A DNA stretch of 64,000 nt from assembly GCF_002214185.1 (NCBI RefSeq), contig NZ_CP022161.1:5277486-5341485 (forward strand), given 5' to 3'. Under the pieces are notes generated by a model, which saw only the letters and a program-made list of their open reading frames with translations, made no database searches and was not told the origin of the DNA. Of the stretch, positions 16,430-25,488 are shown one piece after another. How positions within the stretch are numbered: the first letter of the stretch is position 1; each line of letters starts with the position of its first letter. The stretch is from Streptomyces capitiformicae (lineage in GTDB: Bacteria > Actinomycetota > Actinomycetes > Streptomycetales > Streptomycetaceae). The position numbers and the translations under genes were made by a program.

Positions 16430-17658
16430 CCACCAGTAAGTACGACATCCCGCTTCCGATCGTCCTCGCGGGCGCCCGTGGCCACGGCCGCTGGCACCTG
16501 GAGAACATCCGTCGGCTGGCGGACAAGGGGATCGTGCGGCTCGCCGGGATCTGCGAGCTGACCCCGCTGGACGCCGACGAGATCCCGGGCGGCCTCGGCA
16601 CGCCCGAGCAGTCCGCCGACTTCGGGGCGCTCCTCGACTCGACCGGTGCCGCGATCGCAGTGATCTGCACCCCGATCCCGACCCACACCGACCTGGCCCT
16701 GACGGCGGCCGAGCGGGGCGTGCACATCCTGCTGGAGAAGCCGCCGGCGCCGTCGTACGCCGAGTTCCGCCGGATGGCGGACGGGGTGGCGAAGGCGGGA
16801 GTGGTCTGCCAGATCGGCTTCCAGTCGCTGGGCTCGCACGCGGTGCCCGCGATCCGGCGGATGGTCGACGGGGGCCTGATCGGCGAGGTCGTCGGGATCG
16901 GCGGCGCCGGGGCCTGGGCGCGCGCCGAGGCGTACTACCGGCGGGCTCCCTGGGCCGGCAAGCGGCGCATGAACGGCGTCGACGTGATCGACGGGGCGCT
17001 CACCAACCCCCTCGCGCACGCCGTCGCCACCGGCCTCGCGCTCGGCGGCGCCACCCGTACCGAGGATGTCGACGCCATCGAGACCGAGCTGCTGCGGGCC
17101 AACGACATCGAGTCCGACGACACGTCGTGCGTGCGGATCACCACCGCCGACGGCGGCCGGATCACCGTCGCCGTCACCCTGTGCGCCGAGCACCCGGACG
17201 ACCCGTACAACGTGGTGCACGGCACCAGCGGCCGGATCACCTTCTGGTACAAGCAGGACCGTGTACTCGTGCAGCGGGCCGGACACGGCCCGGAGGAGAT
17301 CGAGTACGGCCGCACCGACCTGCTGGAGAACCTCGTCGACCATCTCGCCGACGGCACCGACCTCCTTGTCCCGCCGGACGAGACCGGCGCGTTCATGAAG
17401 GTCGTCGAGGCCATCCGGCTCGCCCCGGACCCGATCGCGATTCCCGCCGACGCCTGGCACCTGCTGCCCGAGGAGGACCGCCGCGTCGTCGACGGTGTCG
17501 ACGCCCTCGTCACGGCCGCCGCCGACGAACTCGCCCTCTACTCCGAGCTGGGGCGTGTGGCGGAACTCCCTCCTGTCTCGCGACGCCTGGCACGCACTCT
17601 CGCCGCACGCGCCTCCTGGGTGCTCCCGCAACCTCCACCGAAAGAGGTGAGCACGTGA
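16426..17658 (+). CDS. Gfo/Idh/MocA-family oxidoreductase
   Basis: 410 residues. The N-terminal Rossmann fold has the modified glycine motif GARGHGRWH (about 16-24). ICTPIPTHTDLAL and LLEKPPAPSYAEF (about 105-117) carry the family Glu-Lys-Pro motif. The second alpha/beta domain contains GVDVIDGALTNPLAHA with the substrate-binding histidine. It should oxidise or epimerise a sugar derivative with NAD(P). It is intact although both neighbours are broken: its ATG overlaps the stop of the PL1 remnant and its TGA overlaps the ATG of the PmoA-like fragment. Gfo/Idh plus PmoA-like pairs are common in Streptomyces sugar loci. Confidence 0.88.
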   Translation: MTTSKYDIPLPIVLAGARGHGRWHLENIRRLADKGIVRLAGICELTPLDADEIPGGLGTPEQSADFGALLDSTGAAIAVICTPIPTHTDLALTAAERGVHILLEKPPAPSYAEFRRMADGVAKAGVVCQIGFQSLGSHAVPAIRRMVDGGLIGEVVGIGGAGAWARAEAYYRRAPWAGKRRMNGVDVIDGALTNPLAHAVATGLALGGATRTEDVDAIETELLRANDIESDDTSCVRITTADGGRITVAVTLCAEHPDDPYNVVHGTSGRITFWYKQDRVLVQRAGHGPEEIEYGRTDLLENLVDHLADGTDLLVPPDETGAFMKVVEAIRLAPDPIAIPADAWHLLPEEDRRVVDGVDALVTAAADELALYSELGRVAELPPVSRRLARTLAARASWVLPQPPPKEVST

Positions 17659-18134
17659 TGACGACGAATGACTCCCTGGTCCTGCGGGTGGCGGGGCGCC
17701 CGGTGGGCCGTTACATCACCCGGCCCGAACTCCCGGCCCGGCTCTCACCGCGCCCCTACCTCCATCCCGTCACCACCCTGTCCGGTACGGCGGTCACCGA
17801 GCTGAGCCCCGCCGACCACCTCCACCACCTCGGCGTCGGTGTCGCCGTTCCCGGCGTCGAGGGGCACAACTTCTGGGGCGGGCGGACCTACGTCCGCGAC
17901 CAGGGCCCGACCGAGCTCGACAACCACGGCTCCCAGCGCCACACCGCCTACCAGCTGCGCGACCCCGACGGCTTCGTCGAGGAACTGCGCTGGATGGCCT
18001 CCGCCGGCGAGCTGCTGCGCGAGCGCCGTACGGTCGCGGCCACCGAACTCACCGACACCGCCTGGGCGTTGGACTTCACCTTCTCGCTCACCAACACCAC
18101 CGGCGCGCCGGTGTCCATCGGCAGGTCACGGTGA
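17658..18134 (+). pseudogene. 3'-truncated PmoA-family (DUF6807) protein gene
   Basis: 158 codons corresponding to the N-terminal half of PmoA-like (DUF6807) proteins, which are normally near 300 residues. Recognisable lines are HPVTTLSGTAVTELSPADHLHHLGV and NFWGGRTYV (written here in short pieces). The frame ends at VSIGRSR just where the family continues into its second half. About 100 bp of sequence with no recognisable origin (18135-18240) follows before a pectinesterase remnant. Translational coupling to the oxidoreductase is preserved (TGATG overlap). It may still be expressed as a half protein. Confidence 0.7.
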
Positions 18135-18240
18135 GCTGCACCTGAACCCCGGCACCAGCAACGCGAACGTCCCTGCAGCCTATTCGACCGTTGATCGACT
18201 CGTAGAAGAGAGCCGTTCATTGACCTCCTCCCTCTCCTAA

Positions 18241-18589
18241 GAGCGGGACAGTCCAGCGGTCACCCGCTGGGTTTCCGTCACCGGGGACCGGTCGCATTTC
18301 GAACGCGTACGGCTCCTCGCCCACCAGGACACGCTGTTCGCGGACACCACCGCGCTCGACGCCTTCGACCGGCAGTACTACCACCACTGCCACACCCAAG
18401 GGCATGGTCTTCGCACCCGCCACCGCCCGTGCCAACCCCTACGGCTTCCTTGCCCTCCACGGCCGGATCACCTCCGGCGCCGAGGACGCGGCGTACAAGA
18501 TCGCCCGGCCCTGGGTGCCCTCGTACGAGACGACCGCCTGGCCGTCGCTGGTCGTACGGGACACCTGGATCGGCTCCGGCATCGACTCC
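18241..18589 (+). pseudogene. Pectinesterase (CE8) remnant
   Basis: Two pieces in different frames. The first (about 18270-18395) reads VSVTGDRSHFERVRLLAHQD and TLFADTTALDAFDRQYYHHC, the middle of a bacterial pectin methylesterase. The second, from about 18404 in another frame, reads ANPYGFLALHGRITSGAEDA and ARPWVPSYETTAWPSLVVRD, the C-terminal part. The N-terminus, the segment carrying the catalytic DVDFVFG region and the C-terminal tip are missing. It is joined directly to a PL9 fragment. It is non-functional as an esterase. Confidence 0.75.
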
Positions 18590-19114
18590 GCACAAATCGG
18601 ACGACGGCCTGGACTTCTGGTCCTTCTCGTCCCCCGTCACCGTCGAGCACACCTGGGCGATGGGCAACGGCAAGAACCGCTGGTCGGACTCCGCCTTCGC
18701 GGGCGACGGCAACGGCTACAGGCTGGGCGGCGACGGCGAGACCGTGGCCCACGTCGTCAACAACTCGGCGGCCTGGGACAACGCGGGCAACGGCTTCACC
18801 GAGAACAGCAACAAGGGTGCCATCGTCATCAACCGCACCACCGCCTACGCCAACGCCAAGTGGGTCTACTACTTCGCCACCGGCGTGGCCAGGCTCGGCA
18901 AGAATCTGGCCGTCTCCAACGGCAGCGGCTCGGTCAACAAGGGCTCGTCCGTCGTCTCGGCCGGCAACAACTGGGACTCGGGCATCGCGACGCCCGCCTT
19001 CCGGTCCACCAACGCCTCGACCACGTTCAACGCGCCCGGCAGTCGAGCGGCGCACTGCCCGTGACCACGTTCCTGACCACGGGCAGCACGACGATCGGCG
19101 CGACGATGGACTGA
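18590..19114 (+). pseudogene. C-terminal fragment of a PL9-type pectate lyase
   Basis: Closely parallels residues about 210-384 of the intact PL9 gene at 21601: DDGLDFWSFSSPVTVEHTW, FTENSNKGAIVINRTTAYAN and ARLGKNLAVSNGSG all have direct counterparts. The N-terminal half is missing and the frame starts inside the fused pectinesterase remnant. Near 19045 a frameshift separates the main frame (ending GSRAAHCP) from the expected tail LPVTTFLTTGSTTIGATMD, which is read in another frame. It is a decayed paralogue or the source/product of an incomplete duplication. Confidence 0.8.
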
Positions 19115-19129
19115 GCCGGTTACCTCCTG

Positions 19130-21349
19130 TTACCGCCTGACCCGCTTGATCGACTCCAGGGTCGGCACCACCGGCTTGATCGTTCCGTCCGCCGCGAACT
19201 CCATGCGATCGATGGTCGTCTCCCGGTGCGTGCCGTCCCCACCGGACTTGCCGGGCCCGTTCAGGGCGAACCGGTGGTAAACCATGTACCAGTCATCGGT
19301 ACCCGGCGTGTTCACCACCGAGTGGTGGCCCGTGGCGAGGATGCCGTACTCCGGCCGCTTCGACAGGATCGTCCCCCGCTTGGTCCACGGGCCGAGCGGG
19401 GACGGTCCGGTCGCGTACGCCACGTGGTAGTTCTCGCTGCGCGTGTCGTCCTCGGACCACATGAAGTAGTACGTGCCGCCGCGCTTGATCACGAAGGAGC
19501 CCTCCCGGTAGTTGTCCGGGGTGATGTCCTTCACCTTGGTCGTGTCGAACGACACCATGTCGTCGTTCAGCGGCACGACGTACCCGTGCACATTGCCCCA
19601 GTAGAGATACGCCTGCCCGTCGTCGTCGACGAAGACCGACGGGTCGATGGCCTGGCCGCTGAACTGGCCCTTGGCGACGAGGGGTTTGCCGAGGACGTCC
19701 TTGAACGGCCCGGCGGGGGAGTCGGACACCGCGACGCCGATGTTCCCCTCGGCGCAGAAGTAGAAGTAGTACTTGCCGTCGCGCTCCGCGATCGCCGGGG
19801 CCCAGGCGTTCTTGTCGGCCCAGGTCACATCGGGGCCGAGATCGAGGATCAGGCCGTGGTCCTTCCAGTGGACCAGGTCCTTCGACGAGAACGCCTTGAA
19901 CCGGGTGCCGCTCCAGCCGGGGAAGCCGTCCGTCGTCGGGTAGATCCAGTAGCGGCCGTTCATGTACTTGACGTCGGGGTCGGCGTAGAGGCCGGGCAGG
20001 ACCGGGCTGCGGGTCGGCACCGCCTCGACCGTCCAGACGCGTTTCGTGCCGTCCGCCGCCGTGACCGTGTACTTCTGCCGCTTACGGAAGTCGCGCGGTG
20101 TGCCCGACCTCGGGCTGACCGTCGCGCCCTCGCCCACCCACAGCTTCGGCGCCAGCCGCCGGAGGTTCGTGTCGGGCTCCATCGGCAGGACGACCTTCGA
20201 GGAAGCCTCCGTGACGATCGCGTATCCCTCCTGGCCCTTCGCCGTCACGTCCACCACCGAGGCGGGGCTCACCGGATACGCGGCCAGCAGCCTGTCGTAC
20301 TCCTCCTGCGTCACCGGGATGACCGTGCCGTGCCGGGGGCTGGCGGGGAGCTGGTAGTTCGTCGACGGGGTCCACTTGCCGGAGTCGAGGTCGGTGGTCT
20401 CGAAGGGCAGGTAGCCGCGGCCGCCGTACTCGTCGATGAACAGGTACCACTTCTCCTCGGTGTTCGACTTGAACACCGTCGGTCCCTCGCCGCGGTCCAT
20501 CGCGCCGTTGCCGATGCAGTCCGCCACGAAGTCGTACTTCGTCGAGGTCAGCGACGTCGACTTCTCACCGGTGATGAACTTCGCGCAGGGGCGGGAGGAG
20601 TTCGGATCCCGCTCGTCCTTGGTGTAGCGGTAGTACGTGCCGTCGTGCTGCACGACCGTGGAGTCGATGACCGAGTAACCCGGGTCGTTCCAGACCTTCG
20701 GCTCGCTGAAGGTGCGGAAGTCCTTCGTCGTCGCGTACAGCATCTTGTTGTACGTCGAGCCGGTGTGGTCCGGGTCGTCGTCGGCGTACAGCTTCGACGC
20801 CCAGAAGACGACGTACGCGTCGAGGCTGTCGTCCCAGTACGCCTCCGGCGCCCAGGTGTTGCCCGCGTTGTCGGGGGAGACCTTGACGAGGCGCTGGTCG
20901 GTCCAGTTCACCAGGTCGGTGGACTCCCAGACCATGATGGACTTGCTGCCGTGCCGCTGGACGTGGTCCCAACTGCCGCTGCTGTTCTGGTACATGCGCA
21001 GGTCGGTCGCGATCATGTAGAACTTGTCGCCCTCGGGGGAGCGGATCACGAACGGGTCGCGCAGGCCCTTCTCACCGATGGTGGACGTGAGGACGGGCTT
21101 GCCGGCGTTCAGCTCACGCCAGTGCAGCGCGTCGTTGCCACGGCTGAGGGCGTAGCGGATCTGCTCGCCGTCGGCGGTGTCCTCCCCCGTGAAGTAGGCG
21201 AAGAGATAGCCGGCGTACTCCGTTCTCTGCATGGACTTCCCAGAGCTCTGTGGTTGTTGTTCGGGTTGCGCTGCTCCTGGTGGAGCCGCCAGTAGGCCGA
21301 GGAAGAGGGCCAGGAAGGGGAGCAGGAGCGTACGGGCGGTGGGGCGCAT
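19130..21349 (-). CDS. Secreted two-domain GH43 glycoside hydrolase
   Basis: 739 residues with a Sec signal peptide (about 1-27, LLLPFLALFLGLLAAPPGAA). The N-terminal GH43-like five-bladed propeller covers about 45-345 (YLFAYFTGEDTADGEQIRYA, LRDPFVIRSPEG, NTWAPEAYWDDS, DSTVVQHDG). A linker domain at about 355-440 includes DGTKRVWTVEAV. A second GH43 propeller covers about 450-735: LYADPDVKYMNGRYWIYPT with the catalytic base Asp, WAPAIAERDGKYYFYF, IDPSVFVDDDG and REGSFVIKRGGTYYFMWS with the acid Glu. The C-terminal domain looks like an alpha-L-arabinofuranosidase or beta-xylosidase; the N-terminal domain resembles GH43 arabinosidase-like proteins without a complete set that I can verify. It is divergent from the PL9 gene. 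Confidence 0.88.
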   Translation of the reverse strand: MRPTARTLLLPFLALFLGLLAAPPGAAQPEQQPQSSGKSMQRTEYAGYLFAYFTGEDTADGEQIRYALSRGNDALHWRELNAGKPVLTSTIGEKGLRDPFVIRSPEGDKFYMIATDLRMYQNSSGSWDHVQRHGSKSIMVWESTDLVNWTDQRLVKVSPDNAGNTWAPEAYWDDSLDAYVVFWASKLYADDDPDHTGSTYNKMLYATTKDFRTFSEPKVWNDPGYSVIDSTVVQHDGTYYRYTKDERDPNSSRPCAKFITGEKSTSLTSTKYDFVADCIGNGAMDRGEGPTVFKSNTEEKWYLFIDEYGGRGYLPFETTDLDSGKWTPSTNYQLPASPRHGTVIPVTQEEYDRLLAAYPVSPASVVDVTAKGQEGYAIVTEASSKVVLPMEPDTNLRRLAPKLWVGEGATVSPRSGTPRDFRKRQKYTVTAADGTKRVWTVEAVPTRSPVLPGLYADPDVKYMNGRYWIYPTTDGFPGWSGTRFKAFSSKDLVHWKDHGLILDLGPDVTWADKNAWAPAIAERDGKYYFYFCAEGNIGVAVSDSPAGPFKDVLGKPLVAKGQFSGQAIDPSVFVDDDGQAYLYWGNVHGYVVPLNDDMVSFDTTKVKDITPDNYREGSFVIKRGGTYYFMWSEDDTRSENYHVAYATGPSPLGPWTKRGTILSKRPEYGILATGHHSVVNTPGTDDWYMVYHRFALNGPGKSGGDGTHRETTIDRMEFAADGTIKPVVPTLESIKRVRR

Positions 21350-21600
21350 GACACATCCTGTGTGAGTCTGGTGGATTCTGTTGGCCGAGCTGTCTCGGAG
21401 TCTGATCAGTGGGGTTCAGCGCGTCAATCGGTGTGCGTGTGAAGACTGCGAGCGAAACTTTCGAACGATTTCGCATGGACACGGCAACCCTTTCCGCTCG
21501 GGCGGCGACCAGTGATCAGAAGCGGGCCGGGGCGGCCCCTCCGGCCCGCTTCGCTCTCTCCGTCCCCCGGGGGCGATCAATGCCAAGGAAAGGAACGCCC
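21350..21600. promoter_or_regulatory. Divergent GH43/PL9 control region with CGAA-type palindrome
   Basis: 251 bp. CGAAACTTTCG at 21453-21463 is a perfect 11-bp palindrome, followed by a second TTCG at 21469-21473. CGAA-N-TTCG type inverted repeats are known operators of LacI/BxlR-like regulators of hemicellulose genes in Streptomyces. Likely it represses both divergent secreted-enzyme genes without plant polysaccharide. No promoter boxes were assigned. Confidence 0.5.
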
Positions 21601-22755
21601 GTGCGTCAGAGCATCGGACGCCACCGCAGAACCCGCACCCTGTCGATCGCCGCTGCTGTGGCCGTCGCCGCGGGGGCGGGCGGCGTCTACGCCGGCCTCT
21701 CGAACAACGGTGCCGAGGCCGCCGCCACCACGGTCACCGTCTCCAGCACCGCCCAGCTGGAGTCCGCCGTCGCGAGCGCGGTCGCCGGTACGACCATCCA
21801 GGTGCGTGGCGGCACGTACCAGCCGGCGAAGACCCTGAAGTCCACGGCGAACGGCACCGCCTCGGCCCGGATCACGCTCACCGCGTACGGCAGCGAGAAG
21901 GTCAGGATCGACGGATCCAAGCTCGCGGACGGCTCCTGGCTCGCGGGGATCTACGGCGACTACTGGACCGTCCAGAACCTCACCTTCCAGAACTCCCCGG
22001 CCCAGGGCTTCGTCGCCACCTCCTCCGTCGGCGGCGTCTTCCAGAACCTCGTCACCGCGAACAACGGCGACTCGGGCTTCACCCTGCGCGGCGACGGCAC
22101 GACGAACAACCTCGTGCGGAACCTGGACAGTTACGGCAACTACGACGCCGCGAACCACGGTCAGAACGCCGACGGGATCGCCGTGAAGTTCGGCTCCGGC
22201 ACGGGCAACAAGATCACCGGCGCGCGCCTCTACAACAACGCGGATGACGGGCTCGACCTCTGGCAGTTCTCCTCGCCCGTCACCATCGAGCACAGCTGGG
22301 CCTTCGGCAACGGCAAGAACCGCTGGAACGACTCCGCGTTCGAGGGCAACGGCAACGGGTTCAAGCTGGGCGGCGGGGGTGCGTCGGTCGCGCACTCGGT
22401 CAACAACAACGCCGCCTGGGACAACACCCTGCACGGCTTCACCGAGAACTCCAACACCGGCGCCATGCTGCTGAACCGGAACACCGCGTACGCCAACAAG
22501 TCGAACGGGTTCTACTTCGCGACGGGTAAGGCCCGGCTGGCCCGGAACCTCGCGGTGAGCAACGGGGCGGGGAAGGCGAAGCTGGGCGGCTCCACGGTGT
22601 CGGCCGCCAACAACTGGGACAGCGGGGTCACGACTCCGGCCTTCAGGTCAACGGACGCGGCGACCGCGTACGGCGCCCGCAAGTCGGACGGTTCCCTGCC
22701 GGCGACCACCTTCCTGACGACGGGCTCGACCACCATCGGCTCGACGATGAACTAG
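21601..22755 (+). CDS. Secreted PL9-type pectate lyase (parallel beta-helix)
   Basis: 384 residues. The GTG start has AAAGGA 6 nt upstream; an in-frame ATG at 21580 is the alternative. A signal peptide covers about 1-38 (RRTRTLSIAAAVAVAAGAGG, cut near AEAAA). The right-handed beta-helix core has repeated short turns: NLTFQNSPAQGFVATSSVGG, NNGDSGFTLRG, NADGIAVKFGSGTGNKITG, NADDGLDLWQ, FEGNGNGFKLGG. The NADGIAVK and DDGLDLW turns with Asp residues and GFKLGG with Lys match the calcium site and catalytic lysine of PL9 lyases. It would cleave polygalacturonate outside the cell. A damaged copy lies at 18590-19114, and a strong terminator follows. Confidence 0.87.
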   Translation: MRQSIGRHRRTRTLSIAAAVAVAAGAGGVYAGLSNNGAEAAATTVTVSSTAQLESAVASAVAGTTIQVRGGTYQPAKTLKSTANGTASARITLTAYGSEKVRIDGSKLADGSWLAGIYGDYWTVQNLTFQNSPAQGFVATSSVGGVFQNLVTANNGDSGFTLRGDGTTNNLVRNLDSYGNYDAANHGQNADGIAVKFGSGTGNKITGARLYNNADDGLDLWQFSSPVTIEHSWAFGNGKNRWNDSAFEGNGNGFKLGGGGASVAHSVNNNAAWDNTLHGFTENSNTGAMLLNRNTAYANKSNGFYFATGKARLARNLAVSNGAGKAKLGGSTVSAANNWDSGVTTPAFRSTDAATAYGARKSDGSLPATTFLTTGSTTIGSTMN

Positions 22756-22772
22756 CGCGCGGCACACAGCGA

Positions 22773-22806
22773 AACACCCCCGCCGGTCGTCACCGGCGGG
22801 GGTGTT
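22773..22806. terminator. Bidirectional terminator between PL9 and PL4 genes
   Basis: Perfect 15-bp arms AACACCCCCGCCGGT / ACCGGCGGGGGTGTT with a 4-nt loop, 18 nt after the PL9 stop, between convergent genes. Confidence 0.85.
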
Positions 22807-22861
22807 CTGTCGTGCCGGCCGAGGAGGGCTCAAGTCGGCACTGCTGCCGACCGAGGGGGGC

Positions 22862-24544
22862 TCAGGCCAGCAGGTCCATGCAGTCGAACGAGGTGCCGGG
22901 GCTCAGGAAGGCCGTGCCGCTCGAACCACTGACGATGTTGAGCTTCAGGACGTTGTACTCACTGGTGTTCGACTTCCACGCACTCGCAGGGACGTGGTAC
23001 GTGAACGTGTGGTTGTTCCCCCGGTAGGAACCCGTGGTCAAGGACCGGGTGGACGGCTGCTTCGGGGCCTTCGGGATGGCCGAGACCCAGTTGTTCACCG
23101 TCACCCTCGGGCGACCGCCCGCGAACGCGTCCGTGACGCCGATGCGCAGGGTGTGCGCGGCGGCGGCCTGGGCGGCGGTGAGCTTGAAGTAGATCAGGAT
23201 GCCGTCGTTGACCGCCTGCCACATGTACGCCGGGAAGGACGTGGCCGGATCGCCGCTGCCGATCGTGACGTTGCCCGTCCACTTCGCCGCGCGGGCGTCG
23301 GAGGGGTGGGCGTACGTCATCAGCTCGGCGTTCTTGAACTCGCCGGGCGTGCCGTCCCAGTCGCCGAGCCGCCACACGGTCTGCGCGGCGGAGGGGTCAC
23401 CGGTGATGGTGAGGGAGTTCAGGGCGGTCGAACCGCCGGCGGTCACCTTCACCTCCCGGGTGTGCACGGCCAGCTCGCCCTTGTAGACGGTCAGCGTGTA
23501 CGTGCCCGGCAGCATCCCCTTGCAGGAGAAGGCGCCGGTGCCCGAGGCGGCCTTCGCCCAGTACTGGGCGCCTGCGTTGGCGAAGCCGACCGTGTAGGCG
23601 TACTTGGCGTCCATGCCCTTCAGACCGACGCCGGCGACCTTGCCGCGGCCCGCCTTGCCGATCCAGCCGGTGATACCGAGGCCGTCCACCCAGGAGGTGT
23701 CCAGCTTGGCGTGCGACAAGGAAGAAGAGGGCGCCCCGCCGTCCGCGAAGGCCAGGACGTACGGGCCCTGGAGGCCGAAACGTTCCGGCTCGGTCTGGGC
23801 CTGGTTGTAGTGCAGGATCTCGTAGAGCCCGGCGCCCAGGTCGTTGGAGTGGCGCAGCAGCGAGCGGTAGAAGGGACCGCCGGAGGCCTTCTCATGGTTG
23901 GAGCGGACGAGCCACAGGCCGACCGAACCGGTGGTGAAACCGATGTGGTCGTAGTCGATGACCCGCTTGCCCGAGTAGTGCTTGGAGTGGGTGGTGCCGT
24001 CCGCGCGCTTCCAGACGTCACCGGCCTCGATGACCTTGTCGGAGGCCTCGATCCAGGAGTCGGACCCCTCGTTGGGGAACATCCCGGGCTTGAGCCGGAC
24101 GATGAACCGGGTCGCCGTGAAGGAGGAGTCCGCCTTGTTCGTCCACAGGTAGACGTTGTTCTGGCCGCTGCGGGCCGCGTACCACTGGGTGATCGCGCCG
24201 TGCACGGCCTTGATCAGGATCGTCGACCCGGACTGTTTGACGGTGACGGTCGAGGCGCCGAGGCCGGACTCGACGTGCGAGTGCTTGCCGCCGTAGCCCT
24301 CGTACTCCTTGCCCTTGTAGACCAGGGACGTGAGGTCGCCGGTGGTCTTGGAGACCTTGAAGACGAGGGAGGCACCGGTGTCCACGACGTAGTTCTTGCC
24401 GTCGTCGGAGTAGCCGAAGCCCGCGGCGGACGCCGGCGAGAGGAGGCCGGTGCCGCCCGCGACGGCGGCGCCGGTGGCGGCGACGCCGAGCGCGGTGGCC
24501 CCGAGCACACGTCGGCGTGTGAGGCGTCTCTTGTGCGTGCTCAA
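22862..24544 (-). CDS. Secreted PL4 rhamnogalacturonan endolyase
   Basis: 560 residues. The TTG start has GGAG at 8 nt; GTG four codons upstream is possible but overlaps that site. A twin-arginine signal TRRRVLG lies near residues 9-15, with cleavage near ASA-A (about 41), suggesting Tat export. The catalytic domain extends to about 330 (TATRFIVRLKPGMFPN, HSKHYSGKRVIDYDHIGFTT). An FnIII-like domain covers about 330-410 (AFSCKGMLPGTYTLTVYKGE). A CBM-like jelly roll covers about 410-560 (WRLGDWDGTPGEFKNAELM, LRIGVTDAFAGGRPRVTVNN). This three-domain order is that of PL4 enzymes cleaving rhamnogalacturonan I. It follows the PL3 gene by 28 bp in one operon. Confidence 0.88.
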   Translation of the reverse strand: MSTHKRRLTRRRVLGATALGVAATGAAVAGGTGLLSPASAAGFGYSDDGKNYVVDTGASLVFKVSKTTGDLTSLVYKGKEYEGYGGKHSHVESGLGASTVTVKQSGSTILIKAVHGAITQWYAARSGQNNVYLWTNKADSSFTATRFIVRLKPGMFPNEGSDSWIEASDKVIEAGDVWKRADGTTHSKHYSGKRVIDYDHIGFTTGSVGLWLVRSNHEKASGGPFYRSLLRHSNDLGAGLYEILHYNQAQTEPERFGLQGPYVLAFADGGAPSSSLSHAKLDTSWVDGLGITGWIGKAGRGKVAGVGLKGMDAKYAYTVGFANAGAQYWAKAASGTGAFSCKGMLPGTYTLTVYKGELAVHTREVKVTAGGSTALNSLTITGDPSAAQTVWRLGDWDGTPGEFKNAELMTYAHPSDARAAKWTGNVTIGSGDPATSFPAYMWQAVNDGILIYFKLTAAQAAAAHTLRIGVTDAFAGGRPRVTVNNWVSAIPKAPKQPSTRSLTTGSYRGNNHTFTYHVPASAWKSNTSEYNVLKLNIVSGSSGTAFLSPGTSFDCMDLLA

Positions 24545-24572
24545 GGGTGGCACTCCGTTACTGTTTGAAACT

Positions 24573-25406
24573 TCACTTACTTGTCGTGATGTCAGAGGAC
24601 TTGTACTTGCAGGTGGTGCCATAGGGGCCGCTGCCGAGCGTTTTCGGTTCCTTGCCGGAGTTGTTGTCCTGGAAGCGGGTGCACACCTTGAGCTTCTTGC
24701 CGGTGTCCCCGTGAATGCGGATCCTGGAGAGCGTGGTGGTGTCGCCGTAGTTCTGGTTGACGCCGACCAGCGACTCCCCAGGCGCGGTCGCGTCGATGTC
24801 GCTCACCGTGATCGTCCGCTTGTACTGCTTGCTGCAATTGCCGCAAGAGCGCACCAGCTTGCCGATGTTGCGCACCTTGAAGCCGGTGATGCTGAGCTTC
24901 CCGGCGCCGTTGAACTGGAAGACCTTGTCCGAGGCCTTCCTCGCGCCACGCCCGATGACCTTGTACGCGGCCTTCGACGACTTGCCCTTGAAGCTGGCGG
25001 CGTCCTCACCGACGTCCAGCCACCACACGTTCCGCAGCGTGCAACTGCCCTTGCAGTGCACCCCGTCCGCGCCCGGGACGCCGGTGATCACGTTCTGCAG
25101 CACGGCGCCGTCGGCCAGCTCGAAGATCGGGTCCTGGCCCTCGTCCTGGCTGCTGTCGCCGAGCGCGCCCTTGCCGAAGAACTTCTTCAGCTTGCCGTCG
25201 TACGTACCCGAGACCTTGATCGTCGAGGAGACGGCCTTGCTGCCCTTGGCCGTGGGCCAGCTGGTGGCGGCGCCGGCGGTGGACAGCAGCGACGTCGTGG
25301 CGAACGCGGCGTCGGTGAGGCCGAGGGTGGCCACCGACGCGATCACGGCCCGCCGCTTGGTGACCCGGCGGCGGTGCCGAACGCGCTGCTCTGCAGGTGC
25401 GGTCAT
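24573..25406 (-). CDS. Secreted PL3 pectate lyase
   Basis: 277 residues. The ATG has AAGGA 8 nt upstream. A basic N-region (RHRRRVTKRRAV) and a hydrophobic core give a signal peptide ending near residue 45. PL3 hallmarks are DGVHCKGSCTLRNVWWLDVG, with paired cysteines and the acidic calcium site (EDAASFKG), and ARKASDKVFQFNG with the conserved lysine. A Cys pair SCGNC follows, then YKRTITVSDI with a likely catalytic arginine. It cleaves polygalacturonate. First gene of a PL3-PL4 operon, so both backbone types of pectin are attacked together. Confidence 0.9.
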   Translation of the reverse strand: MTAPAEQRVRHRRRVTKRRAVIASVATLGLTDAAFATTSLLSTAGAATSWPTAKGSKAVSSTIKVSGTYDGKLKKFFGKGALGDSSQDEGQDPIFELADGAVLQNVITGVPGADGVHCKGSCTLRNVWWLDVGEDAASFKGKSSKAAYKVIGRGARKASDKVFQFNGAGKLSITGFKVRNIGKLVRSCGNCSKQYKRTITVSDIDATAPGESLVGVNQNYGDTTTLSRIRIHGDTGKKLKVCTRFQDNNSGKEPKTLGSGPYGTTCKYKSSDITTSK

Positions 25407-25488
25407 GTACCCGTTCCTTGGTGGTGGTGACTCCTGTGTCTCCTGGTCGCCACCGGTGGAGAAAGGGTTGCCGCGGCCACAGAATTTC

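Noticed and set aside
19226..21295. 689-codon open frame opposite the GH43 gene
   Set aside because: Val/Arg/Gly/Leu-rich shadow translation without motifs; the GH43 reading has signal peptide and family blocks.
22802..24568. 588-codon open frame opposite the PL4 gene
   Set aside because: Same GC shadow effect; the minus-strand product is a recognisable three-domain lyase with Tat signal.
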